Program-made: the position numbers and the translations under genes
Assembly: GCF_000734895.2 (NCBI RefSeq)
Contig: NZ_CP011382.1
Span: 2,086,700 to 2,150,699, forward strand
Origin: Calothrix sp. 336/3
GTDB taxonomy: Bacteria; Cyanobacteriota; Cyanobacteriia; Cyanobacteriales; Nostocaceae
Reading direction: 5' to 3'
DNA length: 64,000 bases
Shown here: piece after piece, positions 8,737-16,455 of the stretch
Layout: each line of letters starts with the position of its first letter
Numbering within the stretch: position 1 is the first letter of the stretch
Notes under the pieces: generated by a model
Database searches by the model: none
What the model saw: only the letters and a program-made list of their open reading frames with translations
What the model was told of the DNA's origin: nothing

Positions 8737-11414
8737 AACTCCTCGTATGGTTTAATATCTTCTGCAATCAATTCCTTCTCTTCTGGCTCTTGAATTGGTA
8801 ATTCCAGCATCTCAATCATAGTTGTTTGTATAACTGGAGTTTGATTGTTTGGAGTTGTCGCATATATTTCTTTTGCTTCGATATCCTGCATTCTTTGCAG
8901 TAAGATTACCTCTTGTTGTTCTGACTTATTCAAAAACTCAGCTAAACTCGATGCTGTAACGACAAATTGTCTATTTGCACAACTATGACGCTGGCGTATT
9001 TCCTCAGATGCAATTCTAATTTCCCTTTCTGAATGTCCAACTAAACTACTGTAATGCTGTGAAATACAAGTTACCCATTGATTGTCAACATAAGCATAAG
9101 CAACTCCCATATCATAAGGGTCGTAGCGCACAGGTACTTGAGTTTTTTCTATTTCTGGATGGCGAAAAATATTGTGCCAATAATAAATATTATTAATCTT
9201 AATTCCATTATTAGGGATTACTTTTGCAGTTCCCTTTGGCGTTGTTGGTAAAGTAAATATTTTAAAATTGCCATCATATTTAATTACTTTATGGCTGCGT
9301 AATCCCGTTCTTAAAAATCCATCCTCAAACATTGAGCGAGGGCTTTGGCTTAGTGCTGGATGTTCTTTATTGTCGTAAAACTCATAAGCCCAATCATATA
9401 GGTTTTGGTATAAACTACCTAGTGTCCAAATTGCTAAGTTTTTTGGATTTACACTTTTAGTTACACCTCTAGGGTTACGAGTAATTTGTGTATTTCCTTG
9501 AAGGTTATGGATTAGCATTGTGTTTGCTGTACCAAAAATCCTTTCACATACACTCCCAAACCTTGGTTTTGCTTGTGGGCGAGTTTTTTTAGTACAAGTA
9601 TAGGCTGCGAGCAATGTTTCAAAATAGATACTTTCAAATTCTTTTCCACCATCTACTACTAAAGTGGATGGGAAACGTCCATAGCGACGGACGCATTCCC
9701 TCATCACCATCATGCAACTGCGGTAAGAAGGTGGGTCAAATGTTAAATAAATTGCTAATATTCTTCTGGAGTAAGCATCTATCAAAAATGTTAGCCAAGG
9801 ACGACCTAGATTGACTTTTGAGTAAGAGCTTACTAGTTCAATGTCCAATTCTGTATGGTCTATATGGCAAATTTCAAATGGTCTATCACCGTGCCTTGGC
9901 GTTGTTAGCTCTAGTTCCCAATAAAAACATTCATTTTTATAGGCTATGCGTTTCCCTTGTCTATGTAATTTTGTTTCAAACTGTGGTATTTTTTTCAAGT
10001 TTTTTAAAAATGTTTTATAGCTTGGAGGTATCAATCCTTTATCAATACAGGTTTGGCGTAAACTACAATATGTTGCATATTTACCTTTCTGCTTGACATT
10101 CAGATAATCATTTTCGATAAACTCATCAATTAGTTTTTGTGTTTGAACTGGTAGTTTTCCTTGGTTGGCTGTTTGATTTTTGTGCTTTGGCAATAATCCT
10201 AAATATCCACAACCGTATTGCTTATCCGCCTCAAGCCACTTTCTTACCCATCGGTAGAATGTTCTTCTTGGTACTTCTGTAAAATCTGCTTTTTCACCTT
10301 GTAAATAACCAGATATAATTGAATAACGCCTCGACGCTTCTATACAATCTTCAACTGATGAACATTTGAAAAATTCTTGTATATCTTGAGAATTTTGAGT
10401 ATTACTGATTGCTTGAAACTTATCTTGCTCTATTAACCTTCTCCATTCCTGATTTGGTAATGAGATTATTTGTGAAGATTCTGACAGTAATGAGATACTT
10501 TTTTCTCCTACATTTATTACATGCCATATCTGTCCATCCCATTTTCCAATTGCTCCAACATGACTTAGGTCTAGAAATTTTCTTGGACTCCAAGCTATAT
10601 CATTTCTTGATATATCTAGTGCTTCAGCCGTTTCTTTATTTACAAATACACTAATTCTTTCTAACTCTGTACTCAGGGAAAATGAATCTAAATCAACATA
10701 TACCGTCTGGTCTGCAATTAATTTGTATATGTAGTCTGGATTAATACCTTTTTCTAATAATTCTGATAATTTTATTCCTGGAAATATGGAAATTATTTTG
10801 ATTATTTTTACTATATCTTCTCTTGGTACTTCGAGATTAATCGATAAATAGTCAGATAAAAAATAGATATTTCTTTGCTTCTTCCAATTTATTTCTTTGT
10901 CGGAGCGAACAACATAATATAACCCTAAATTTAAAGCAAACTCCTCTCCGGGGGGACATCGCCATTTTCCATTACTATCTAATTGATAGCGATTCGGCAT
11001 TTTTGATGCTAAAGCTGATAGCTCTGATGCTGTTTTACATTCTTCCCAACCTGCACTTTTACTCCTAATTACAAAAAAGTCTGCTGTATGCAGTACTCCT
11101 ATTCGTCGTCCATTTAAACAAGTGTATTGCAACTTTATTTTTGGTGGCTGGTCGTAATATTCCAATACATCTGGGTCATATTCCATCTCATATATTCGCG
11201 CTAGCTCATTGTGATGACTCTCAAATTGAATCACCACACCCATTTTTTTGCTTGGATATCGACCGACTACGTTTCCAGCATTTCCCCTCACCCGTCTTGA
11301 TGGTGGAGAACTACGTATCGACTGAATTATTGTATACTGCGCTGATGATAAATCGAGTGATGCAGACCACTCTTCTAACTCAGATTCTGTCAGCATTGCT
11401 ACTCCGGTACGCAA
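8730..11414 (-). CDS. tnsAB: TnsA-TnsB fusion transposase
   Basis: The product is 894 residues. The N-terminal 200 residues resemble the TnsA endonuclease: Glu65 or Glu70 in FESHHNELARIYEMEYDP, Asp112 in HTADFFV and Glu125-Cys-Lys127 in WEECK form a restriction-enzyme-like E-D-ExK site. The rest is TnsB, a DDE transposase with helix-turn-helix domains at about 360-400. Its catalytic residues are Asp519 (CHIDHTEL), Asp588 (LVVDGG) and Glu624 (SVCERIFG). A TnsA plus TnsB pair allows both strands to be cut and thus cut-and-paste movement; fused TnsAB proteins are known from some cyanobacterial Tn7-like elements. All catalytic residues are visible, so the enzyme may be active. It heads the minus-strand operon, and its promoter should lie in the non-coding right-end segment. 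Confidence 0.88.
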   Translation of the reverse strand: MRTGVAMLTESELEEWSASLDLSSAQYTIIQSIRSSPPSRRVRGNAGNVVGRYPSKKMGVVIQFESHHNELARIYEMEYDPDVLEYYDQPPKIKLQYTCLNGRRIGVLHTADFFVIRSKSAGWEECKTASELSALASKMPNRYQLDSNGKWRCPPGEEFALNLGLYYVVRSDKEINWKKQRNIYFLSDYLSINLEVPREDIVKIIKIISIFPGIKLSELLEKGINPDYIYKLIADQTVYVDLDSFSLSTELERISVFVNKETAEALDISRNDIAWSPRKFLDLSHVGAIGKWDGQIWHVINVGEKSISLLSESSQIISLPNQEWRRLIEQDKFQAISNTQNSQDIQEFFKCSSVEDCIEASRRYSIISGYLQGEKADFTEVPRRTFYRWVRKWLEADKQYGCGYLGLLPKHKNQTANQGKLPVQTQKLIDEFIENDYLNVKQKGKYATYCSLRQTCIDKGLIPPSYKTFLKNLKKIPQFETKLHRQGKRIAYKNECFYWELELTTPRHGDRPFEICHIDHTELDIELVSSYSKVNLGRPWLTFLIDAYSRRILAIYLTFDPPSYRSCMMVMRECVRRYGRFPSTLVVDGGKEFESIYFETLLAAYTCTKKTRPQAKPRFGSVCERIFGTANTMLIHNLQGNTQITRNPRGVTKSVNPKNLAIWTLGSLYQNLYDWAYEFYDNKEHPALSQSPRSMFEDGFLRTGLRSHKVIKYDGNFKIFTLPTTPKGTAKVIPNNGIKINNIYYWHNIFRHPEIEKTQVPVRYDPYDMGVAYAYVDNQWVTCISQHYSSLVGHSEREIRIASEEIRQRHSCANRQFVVTASSLAEFLNKSEQQEVILLQRMQDIEAKEIYATTPNNQTPVIQTTMIEMLELPIQEPEEKELIAEDIKPYEEFW

Positions 11415-11955
11415 TGTTTACTTCATTGCATACTTCTATTCAATCTAAATTTTTTGCTTTCAAAATTTAAGAACTATGAATTTTTTTCTACTTAGTGCCA
11501 CGAAGTGCTTCCACAAAATCCGGCTTATAATTGCTCAAGCTATTGTCTGGACTATTATTCAGCGTTTTTAAATACAGTGTTATTTTATACTATATTGTCT
11601 ATTAAATTTTACATTTTCTCACGATTTCGTACTATCAAATAGTAGTTCAAAAGTTCCTATGTACTAGCTTTTATGTCATTTTTACGTCGTTTTTGAGAAT
11701 GCAATCAAATCTAATTGTCTAAATATCCTATGACTATTCGCCCTGAAACCATCTCTATACAAAGGTTTCATCTGTTTGTCTGTCTTTTACATACTTTGTG
11801 CCATTTTAGTCGTCCTATTTTTATACTTTGTGCCATCTACTGCTTCCATTATTCTCAGAATCGCCTCTTTCGCGCAACGTAATCATCAGCTTTTCAAGCT
11901 TTTTTAGTGCCATAAAGTGCTTCCACTTTAGTGCCATTACCTGGGTAAAGTGACA
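11415..11955. repeat. Right end of the Tn7-like element, non-coding, with repeated motifs
   Basis: This 540-bp AT-rich segment has no gene. It carries AGTGCCACGAAGTGCTTCCA at about 11496-11515, degenerate copies at about 11797-11815 (TTTGTGCCATTTTAGTCGTCC) and 11831-11850 (TTTGTGCCATCTACTGCTTCC), and AGTGCCATAAAGTGCTTCCA at about 11907-11926. A half copy (AGTGCCATTACC) follows before the terminal ACA at 11953-11955. The full motifs read in the same direction on the plus strand as those at the left end. The tnsAB promoter should also lie here. Confidence 0.7.
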
Positions 11956-12890
11956 TTATCTTCCTTTGAAGGAAAGACTTTATCTTCGTCATCAACATCA
12001 GCAGGTTTTATCGAGCGTAATAATTCTGCCAAACGGGGATTAACGGGAAAACTCCGCTTCTTCTGAGTCTTCAAACCCTTCTTGCAAATCAATCCCCTCT
12101 CCGATACAACCACCGCTTGCTCGAATCGAATAAAGCGGAAATCCTTGGAAATATACTTCCACTGCAAAGCAACAGCCTCGGATGGTCTACAACCCGTCAG
12201 AAACAGAAACTCAATTAATGGTGTGTAATGCCTGTAATGACGGCTTTGCTTGAATGCTTCGATAATTTTGTCCCGCTCCTCTTGGGTGAATGCATTAATA
12301 TCTGTATCTTCCTTCTCACCCTTGGGAATCTTGATATCCCCTGCCATATCCTCGAATGGATTTTTCTCGATCGAACCAGATTTGACAGCCCAATCACAGC
12401 AAGCCGATATTTGGGTCAAAAGTCGCTTGCAGGTATTCGGGGTTTTATTCGCAATCAACCAATCCCGAATTGCGATCGCATCCCCCACTGTTTTTACAGG
12501 TAATTCGATTTCAATACAACGAGTCACCCGCTTTACATCCTTAGCCAAGGTGCTGGGGGACAAACTACTGCGCTTAAATTCGATGTAACTTTCCCATAAA
12601 TCGATAAGGGAAACAGGAGCAATTGGTGAAATTGATGGTGTAACCTTAGCCAGCAAGCCTTCCGGCTTATATTTGGCTAAAGTTGGGTCGAAATTCCCCG
12701 ACATAATATCTAGCTCGATTTGCCTAGCTTTCATTTCCGCCACCTTGCGGTTGGCAACGCTATCGGTAAAACCTGTCGAGAGGTAATAGCGTTTCCCAGC
12801 AAAGCGAAAAACCAGTTGCAGACGGTCATTGGAGGTTTTAACTTGAACCGTCCCTTTCGAGGATTTGGATTTAGGGGATTGCTTCGCCAT
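11937..12890 (-). pseudogene. Tyrosine recombinase (integrase), C-terminus lost at the transposon end
   Basis: The reading frame gives 317 residues. An N-terminal arm-binding domain of the cyanobacterial integrase type (FAGKRYYLSTGFTDSVANRKVAEMKA) is followed by a SAM-like core-binding domain (SLIDLWESYIEFKRSSLSPSTLAKDVKR) and the start of the catalytic domain with its first Arg (LTGCRPSEAVALQW). Native sequence stops at 11956, after KVFPSKEDN; the last codons come from the transposon end. The HxxR box, the second His and the nucleophile Tyr are therefore absent, so the enzyme cannot carry out strand exchange. Its start lies about 330 bp from the attachment-like site, the usual neighbourhood for an integrase. 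Confidence 0.85.
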
Positions 12891-12896
12891 CAGAAA

Positions 12897-13052
12897 CTCC
12901 TTCTGAAGGCAGAAGGAAGAAGGCAGGTGGCAGGAGGAAAACAGTCAACTTGTGTTGATTTACCTTCAAACACAAAAATACGCTGAAACTTTGCGTTTAA
13001 AGCATTTCTACCTTCTGCCTTCTGCCCCCTGCCTCCTGCCTTCCTCTTCTAG
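12897..13052. repeat. Inverted pair of AGAAGGCAGG-type low-complexity repeats
   Basis: The run at about 12897-12944 (AAGGCAGAAGGAAGAAGGCA, then GTGGCAGGAGG) is mirrored as its complement at about 13010-13052 (CTACCTTCTGCCTTCTGCCC, then CCTGCCTCCTGCC). The two arms flank about 65 bp directly upstream of the integrase and could form a large cruciform. Such GGCAGAAGG stretches are common between cyanobacterial genes. Confidence 0.6.
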
Positions 13053-13053
13053 A

Positions 13054-13328
13054 TTTACCCCCAATTTACCCCCAAAAAATGTCCAAACATGTCCAAATAT
13101 GTCCAACGTAGAATCTATTTTCACAACAAAAAATCCACCCCCAATGGCTGAAATGGGGTTTTGGGAGAAACAGTAAACCCCTGGAAGGCTTGCTTCACAG
13201 GGGTTTTGGGGGTTATGCCAGGAACGAGACTTGAACTCGTGACACGAGGATTTTCAGTCTTCCACAAATCCTTATTTTTCAGTATTTTCACGCTTTACAA
13301 AAATTTGCTACCCCAATGTTACCCCAAT
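13054..13328 (-). other. attP-like site: tRNA-Phe 3'-half core with flanking arm-type repeats
   Basis: On the minus strand, 13259-13216 matches the 3' half of a tRNA-Phe: anticodon loop CTGAAAA (GAA anticodon), the descending stem TCCTC, a T-stem and loop (GAGTTCAAGTCTC) and an acceptor end TTCCTGGCA. The 5' half, including the other anticodon-stem strand and the D-arm, is absent. Paired repeats lie on both sides: TTTACCCCC twice at 13054-13073 and TACCCCAAT twice at 13309-13328. A core flanked by arm-type repeats is the layout of an attP site used by tyrosine recombinases that target tRNA genes. It is not a functional tRNA. Confidence 0.6.
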
Positions 13329-13364
13329 TCATTTTTCTATAACCTCGATTTGTCCTCCTTTAGT

Positions 13365-13515
13365 CCTCTGCTCGCGTTTTCTCAAAAGCCTTATTATCTC
13401 GTTGCATCATCCTATGCTCTACTTTGGCTAGAAAGCCTAATTTTTTGTAGATGTCATCCTATGCTCATTTGCTGCTGAAAACCCTATTATTGCGTAGATG
13501 TCATCCTATGCTCGG
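13365..13515. repeat. 47-bp tandem repeat, three clear copies and one decayed
   Basis: The motif CATCCTATGCTC recurs with CCTATGCTC at 13411, 13458 and 13505, a period of exactly 47 bp. A weaker copy, CCTCTGCTC, is at 13365. Roughly 36 bp of each unit is conserved (AA[AG]CCT[TA]ATT... then GTAGATGTCATCCTATGCTC) and about 11 bp varies. No gene covers the array. Confidence 0.75.
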
Positions 13516-13789
13516 CAAACCATAGACTGGGATAGTGTTGATGGGGAAGCTATCCACTTTATCCCAAATGAGAATGTGGCGAAAAAGCTTGTTTTGTGAG
13601 GATTGCAGCTTTTGTATAGGGATACGTCGAAGATATCGCACCCACAATCATTAGATACTGCAATAGCTTGGGCTGACTTGTCAGTTCGCGTAGTGGTTCC
13701 TTTCGAGCATCGCTGTTAATTTTTGAGCGACATCTCAAATTAAAATTTATTAAAATACTAAATTAGGATTGAATTACATACTAAATTAT

Positions 13790-14140
13790 ATGATTAATCT
13801 GGAAAATATCTATCCGCTCACGGATTTCAAGCGCAATGTCAAACAGTTTATCGAGCAGATTAAAGCGACAAAATCGCCACTGGTGCTTACTGTTAATGGT
13901 AAAGCGGAGATTGTCATCCAGGATGCGAGCAGCTTTCAAGAGATGGTGTGACGCTTAGAAGCATCGGAAGCGGAAGTGCGTCAACTCAAACGGGAAGCAT
14001 TGCAGCGCGATATTCACTTGGGTTTGCAACAGTTAGAAAATGGTCAATATAGCGAGTACGATGATGAGTCTTTACCAAGCTTGTTGCAAGCGATTAAAGA
14101 AAAAGGACAACGCAAGCTCAAGCAAAACCAAGCTCAATGA
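13790..14140 (+). pseudogene. Phd/YefM-like antitoxin with an in-frame TGA
   Basis: From ATG 13790 the product begins MINLENIYPLTDFKRNVKQF, with a Phd/YefM N-terminal fold including LVLTVNGKAEIVIQDASSFQ. A TGA at 13949-13951 stops it after 53 residues. The same frame then continues without another stop to 14140 (RLEASEAEVRQLKREALQRD... ending QNQAQ). That continuation is the acidic toxin-binding tail typical of the family. An antitoxin without it would bind DNA but probably not neutralise. The restored frame ends in an ATGA overlap with the ParE-like gene, the usual antitoxin-toxin operon junction. Confidence 0.75.
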
Positions 14141-14346
14141 ATCTTTATAAAATATCCCAACTCGCAGAGCAGGATTTGGAGGATATTTGGGTATATCTTG
14201 CTGAAAATAACCAAATTACCGCAGATAAGCAGATAGGGAAAAGCCAATCCCTAAAAACTTTTCGGAGATATACTTTAATGTACAATAAAGCTACCCATTT
14301 TTTATGGGTTTTCATAGCTAAATTAGGGGTTTTACTTTTTTACTGA
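14137..14346 (+). pseudogene. ParE/RelE-type toxin, 5' part only
   Basis: The first 33 residues (MNLYKISQLAEQDLEDIWVY, then LAENNQITADKQI) match the N-terminus of ParE/RelE-superfamily toxins. After about 14235 the translation no longer resembles the family; the expected middle and C-terminal strands carrying the functional residues are missing, and the sequence becomes AT-rich filler. The gene is therefore truncated by a deletion or foreign insertion. It sits directly behind the antitoxin pseudogene, so the whole module is dead. Loss of both partners is the expected end state, because an intact toxin without its antitoxin would be lethal. Confidence 0.65.
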
Positions 14347-14416
14347 GTAATAAAATTACATCAATTTTTCTTGATGCAAGATGTGTGTGAATTTTACTTT
14401 GTTACTCAATTTTGCG

Positions 14417-16273
14417 CTAATCATTTTCGTGAATACTTTTGCCATCACCAGATGATCTGAGATGTATGGAAGAGCACAACTCTAGTTGTGCATTTTTGCA
14501 ATCACTATCGTAGTTAATCTGCGGTCTACCGACCTGGATATTGTTTGCTGCAAATGCCTGCCGCACCCGCAGACGAAATTCTCGCCCTACTATCCACTGC
14601 TGCATGGGTGTTGTCTGAATCCATACTCGCATCAACATTCCCGTGTGGGACAGTTCATCAATGCCTAAGACTTCCGGTGGATTGGGCATGAGTTCGCGCC
14701 ATTCCGGTTCGCTGTAAAGTTGTTGTGACACTTGACTCAAAACATTGATAACCTGCTGGGGATCATTGTCATAAGCTACCATAATGGAAAAATCTACTCG
14801 TGACCAGAGGCGTGTTAAATTGCTAACATCGGTAATGTTGCTGTTGGGAATAGTGATAAGTTTACCTTCGCTATCTCGCAGTTGAGTCACGCGCAGGTTG
14901 AGATTTTCCACAAGTCCGGTTTTATCTCCAATCTGAATCACATCTCCTACCGCAAATTGATCTTCTACCAAAATGAGGCATCCGTTGACCATATCTTTAA
15001 TCAGACTTTGGGAACCCAGAGAAATTGCGATACCGATGACAGCACCTCCTGCCAAAATTGAGCTAGTGGGCACGTTAAATAAGCTTAGGGAGAAGACAAT
15101 ACCTAGCGTAATGAAAACAAAAGTGATTAATCCTTTTAATGCTCCAGAAACCGTTGCAGCTCGCAGGGCTATTCGTTGAGTTTCACTCAAAGGCAGATAG
15201 GGATGTGTTGTCCAGACATGGGTGAGGCGATCGATTAAGCTTTTGCCGATGCGAATGGCAAGACTAATAAAAAACCAAATAACTAGCAGGAGAAGGGGAG
15301 CGGCGGTTGCCTCTGTTGCCCATCTCATGAGAAAGGGAACGCGAGACATAATGACTGCAATTCCGATATACCATAGCAGTATAAACGTCCAAAATAATAA
15401 CCAGTTGACAAAGGAATAGATGTCGAGTTGGCGTTTGAGACTAAATTGCTGCTGAAGGATTGCTAAAAACCGCGATCGCTGGTGGGTAATCGCTTCTGCC
15501 TCGGTTTGACTACTCTCTAGCATCTGAGTCGGAGATATTTCTGCGTCGGTTTGGGTAACAGTAGTATGTTCTGAACCAGGTTTAGATTTTAGATGGCGGG
15601 TTTGTAATGCTTCTTGTTTGCGAATCAAAGTTTGCCGCAAAAACCACAGCATAAAACTACCCAACAGTAGTCCGATCGCAATTTGCAGGGACTGTCCAAT
15701 ACGTTGCAGCAATACAGGGCGCGAGAAAAGTTGGTCAATGCGCTCCACTTCCACCTGTAATATTTGCTGCCATTCTTTCGCCAATTCCTCTAGAGTTTTG
15801 CCATGGTAGTCAGCATCGGGTTCTGTCACCGTTACTAGTTTTAATGGACGTGACGTTTGATCGTCATTGAGTTGGAGGATGGAGCGGTTATTAAGCGTAC
15901 CAATGGAAACGATGGGTGTTTGTTTGGCTTTGATGGCTCGATAGAATAGTCGCCTCAAGCGTTGTTTAATTTCTTCAACACGCACCTCTACTGGCAAGCT
16001 TTCCTCCGTTGGCTTGTCCCGATTAAAAACAGTGGGGGAGACAACTTCAAACAAAAATTTATTATCTAAAGGTGAGAGCACCATTGCAATTTCATATACA
16101 CCGAGGCGGGTGACACCGTGAGGCGGCTGACGCGGATCCTTGGAGGCTGCGGTTGGTAATGAAGGTAGTTGACTGTGGGCGATCGCACTCCAGCCGATGA
16201 CTAGGGCGATCGTTAACAGGCTGGTCAGCAGAAATCGAATTGTAAAATGGCGTAAGTGATTAAAAGAGAGCAT
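14417..16273 (-). CDS. MscS-family mechanosensitive ion channel
   Basis: The product is 618 residues. A signal peptide or first membrane helix (RFLLTSLLTIALVIGWSAIAHS) precedes a periplasmic domain, then several membrane helices (about 190-215, 285-310, 315-345 and 375-410). The MscS pore and beta domain follow: SSILAGGAVIGIAISLGSQSLIKDMVNGCLILVEDQFAVGDVIQIGDKTGLVENLNLRVTQLRDSEGKLITIPN. MscS channels open under membrane tension to release solutes during hypo-osmotic shock. The long periplasmic N-terminal part is common in cyanobacterial members. It is transcribed on its own; the next upstream gene on the strand ends 180 bp away at a hairpin. Confidence 0.88.
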   Translation of the reverse strand: MLSFNHLRHFTIRFLLTSLLTIALVIGWSAIAHSQLPSLPTAASKDPRQPPHGVTRLGVYEIAMVLSPLDNKFLFEVVSPTVFNRDKPTEESLPVEVRVEEIKQRLRRLFYRAIKAKQTPIVSIGTLNNRSILQLNDDQTSRPLKLVTVTEPDADYHGKTLEELAKEWQQILQVEVERIDQLFSRPVLLQRIGQSLQIAIGLLLGSFMLWFLRQTLIRKQEALQTRHLKSKPGSEHTTVTQTDAEISPTQMLESSQTEAEAITHQRSRFLAILQQQFSLKRQLDIYSFVNWLLFWTFILLWYIGIAVIMSRVPFLMRWATEATAAPLLLLVIWFFISLAIRIGKSLIDRLTHVWTTHPYLPLSETQRIALRAATVSGALKGLITFVFITLGIVFSLSLFNVPTSSILAGGAVIGIAISLGSQSLIKDMVNGCLILVEDQFAVGDVIQIGDKTGLVENLNLRVTQLRDSEGKLITIPNSNITDVSNLTRLWSRVDFSIMVAYDNDPQQVINVLSQVSQQLYSEPEWRELMPNPPEVLGIDELSHTGMLMRVWIQTTPMQQWIVGREFRLRVRQAFAANNIQVGRPQINYDSDCKNAQLELCSSIHLRSSGDGKSIHEND

Positions 16274-16412
16274 AAATATTGAGAATTACTGATCAACTGG
16301 AGTAGTACCAACAATCAACAACTGTTCTTCCCACACAGCGAACAGCGTTAAATCCATAAGTTTTTGCCTGTATTGTTTGTATGGGTTAATTGGAAGGGTT
16401 AACTGAACGTTA

Positions 16413-16443
16413 GTGGGCGATTAGCGTTGAACCGATCGCCCAC
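16413..16443 (-). terminator. Hairpin downstream of the AAA-hydrolase chimera
   Basis: GTGGGCGAT (16413-16421) and ATCGCCCAC (16435-16443) form a perfect 9-bp stem with a 13-nt loop, 13 bp beyond the stop of the minus-strand gene ending at 16456. There is no run of T on the minus strand, so it is a terminator-like hairpin rather than a textbook intrinsic terminator. Confidence 0.5.
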
Positions 16444-16455
16444 TCCAGGATTTGT

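Larger units (their letters stand above)
6225..11955. mobile_element. Compact Tn7-like transposon (TnsAB fusion, TnsC, TniQ), no cargo
   Basis: The boundaries are set by terminal inverted repeats in the Tn7 style. The left end reads TGTGACTTGAACC from 6225; the right end read inward from 11955 is TGTCACTTTACCC. Homology of the ends continues for about 33 bp (TGGCA[GC]TAA..GTG). Multiple AGTGCCA...AAGTGCTTCC motifs lie inside both ends and are presumed TnsB sites. The element carries only three overlapping minus-strand genes, tnsAB-tnsC-tniQ. I found no cas gene, no CRISPR array and no cargo. The flanking 5-mers (CGATA left, TTATC right) do not match. The left flank is a phosphatase gene and the right flank an integrase gene, both truncated at the junction. 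Confidence 0.85.

Noticed and set aside
9818-10096. Plus-strand ORFs opposite tnsAB
   Set aside because: They are shadows in an AT-rich gene; tnsAB has continuous conserved motifs on the other strand.
11461-11478. Shared operator with 40078-40094 (AAAATTTAAGAAC)
   Set aside because: Two AT-rich matches of about 16 bp in a 64-kb AT-rich window can be chance, and the adjoining genes are unrelated.
6225-11955. Type V-K CRISPR-associated transposon
   Set aside because: No Cas12k, no array or tracrRNA-like segment. TnsAB is fused with a TnsA domain, and TnsC and TniQ are far longer than in type V-K.
13216-13259. Functional tRNA-Phe gene
   Set aside because: Only the 3' half from the anticodon loop onward is present; the acceptor 5' strand, D-arm and half of the anticodon stem are missing.
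13161-13478. Plus-strand ORF across the attachment-like site
   Set aside because: It reads through the tRNA-derived core and the first tandem repeats. The translation is not protein-like and the overlapping features explain the DNA.
13365-13515. CRISPR array made of the 47-bp repeat
   Set aside because: Repeat units of about 36 bp have only about 11 bp between them, too short for spacers, copies differ, and no cas gene is near.
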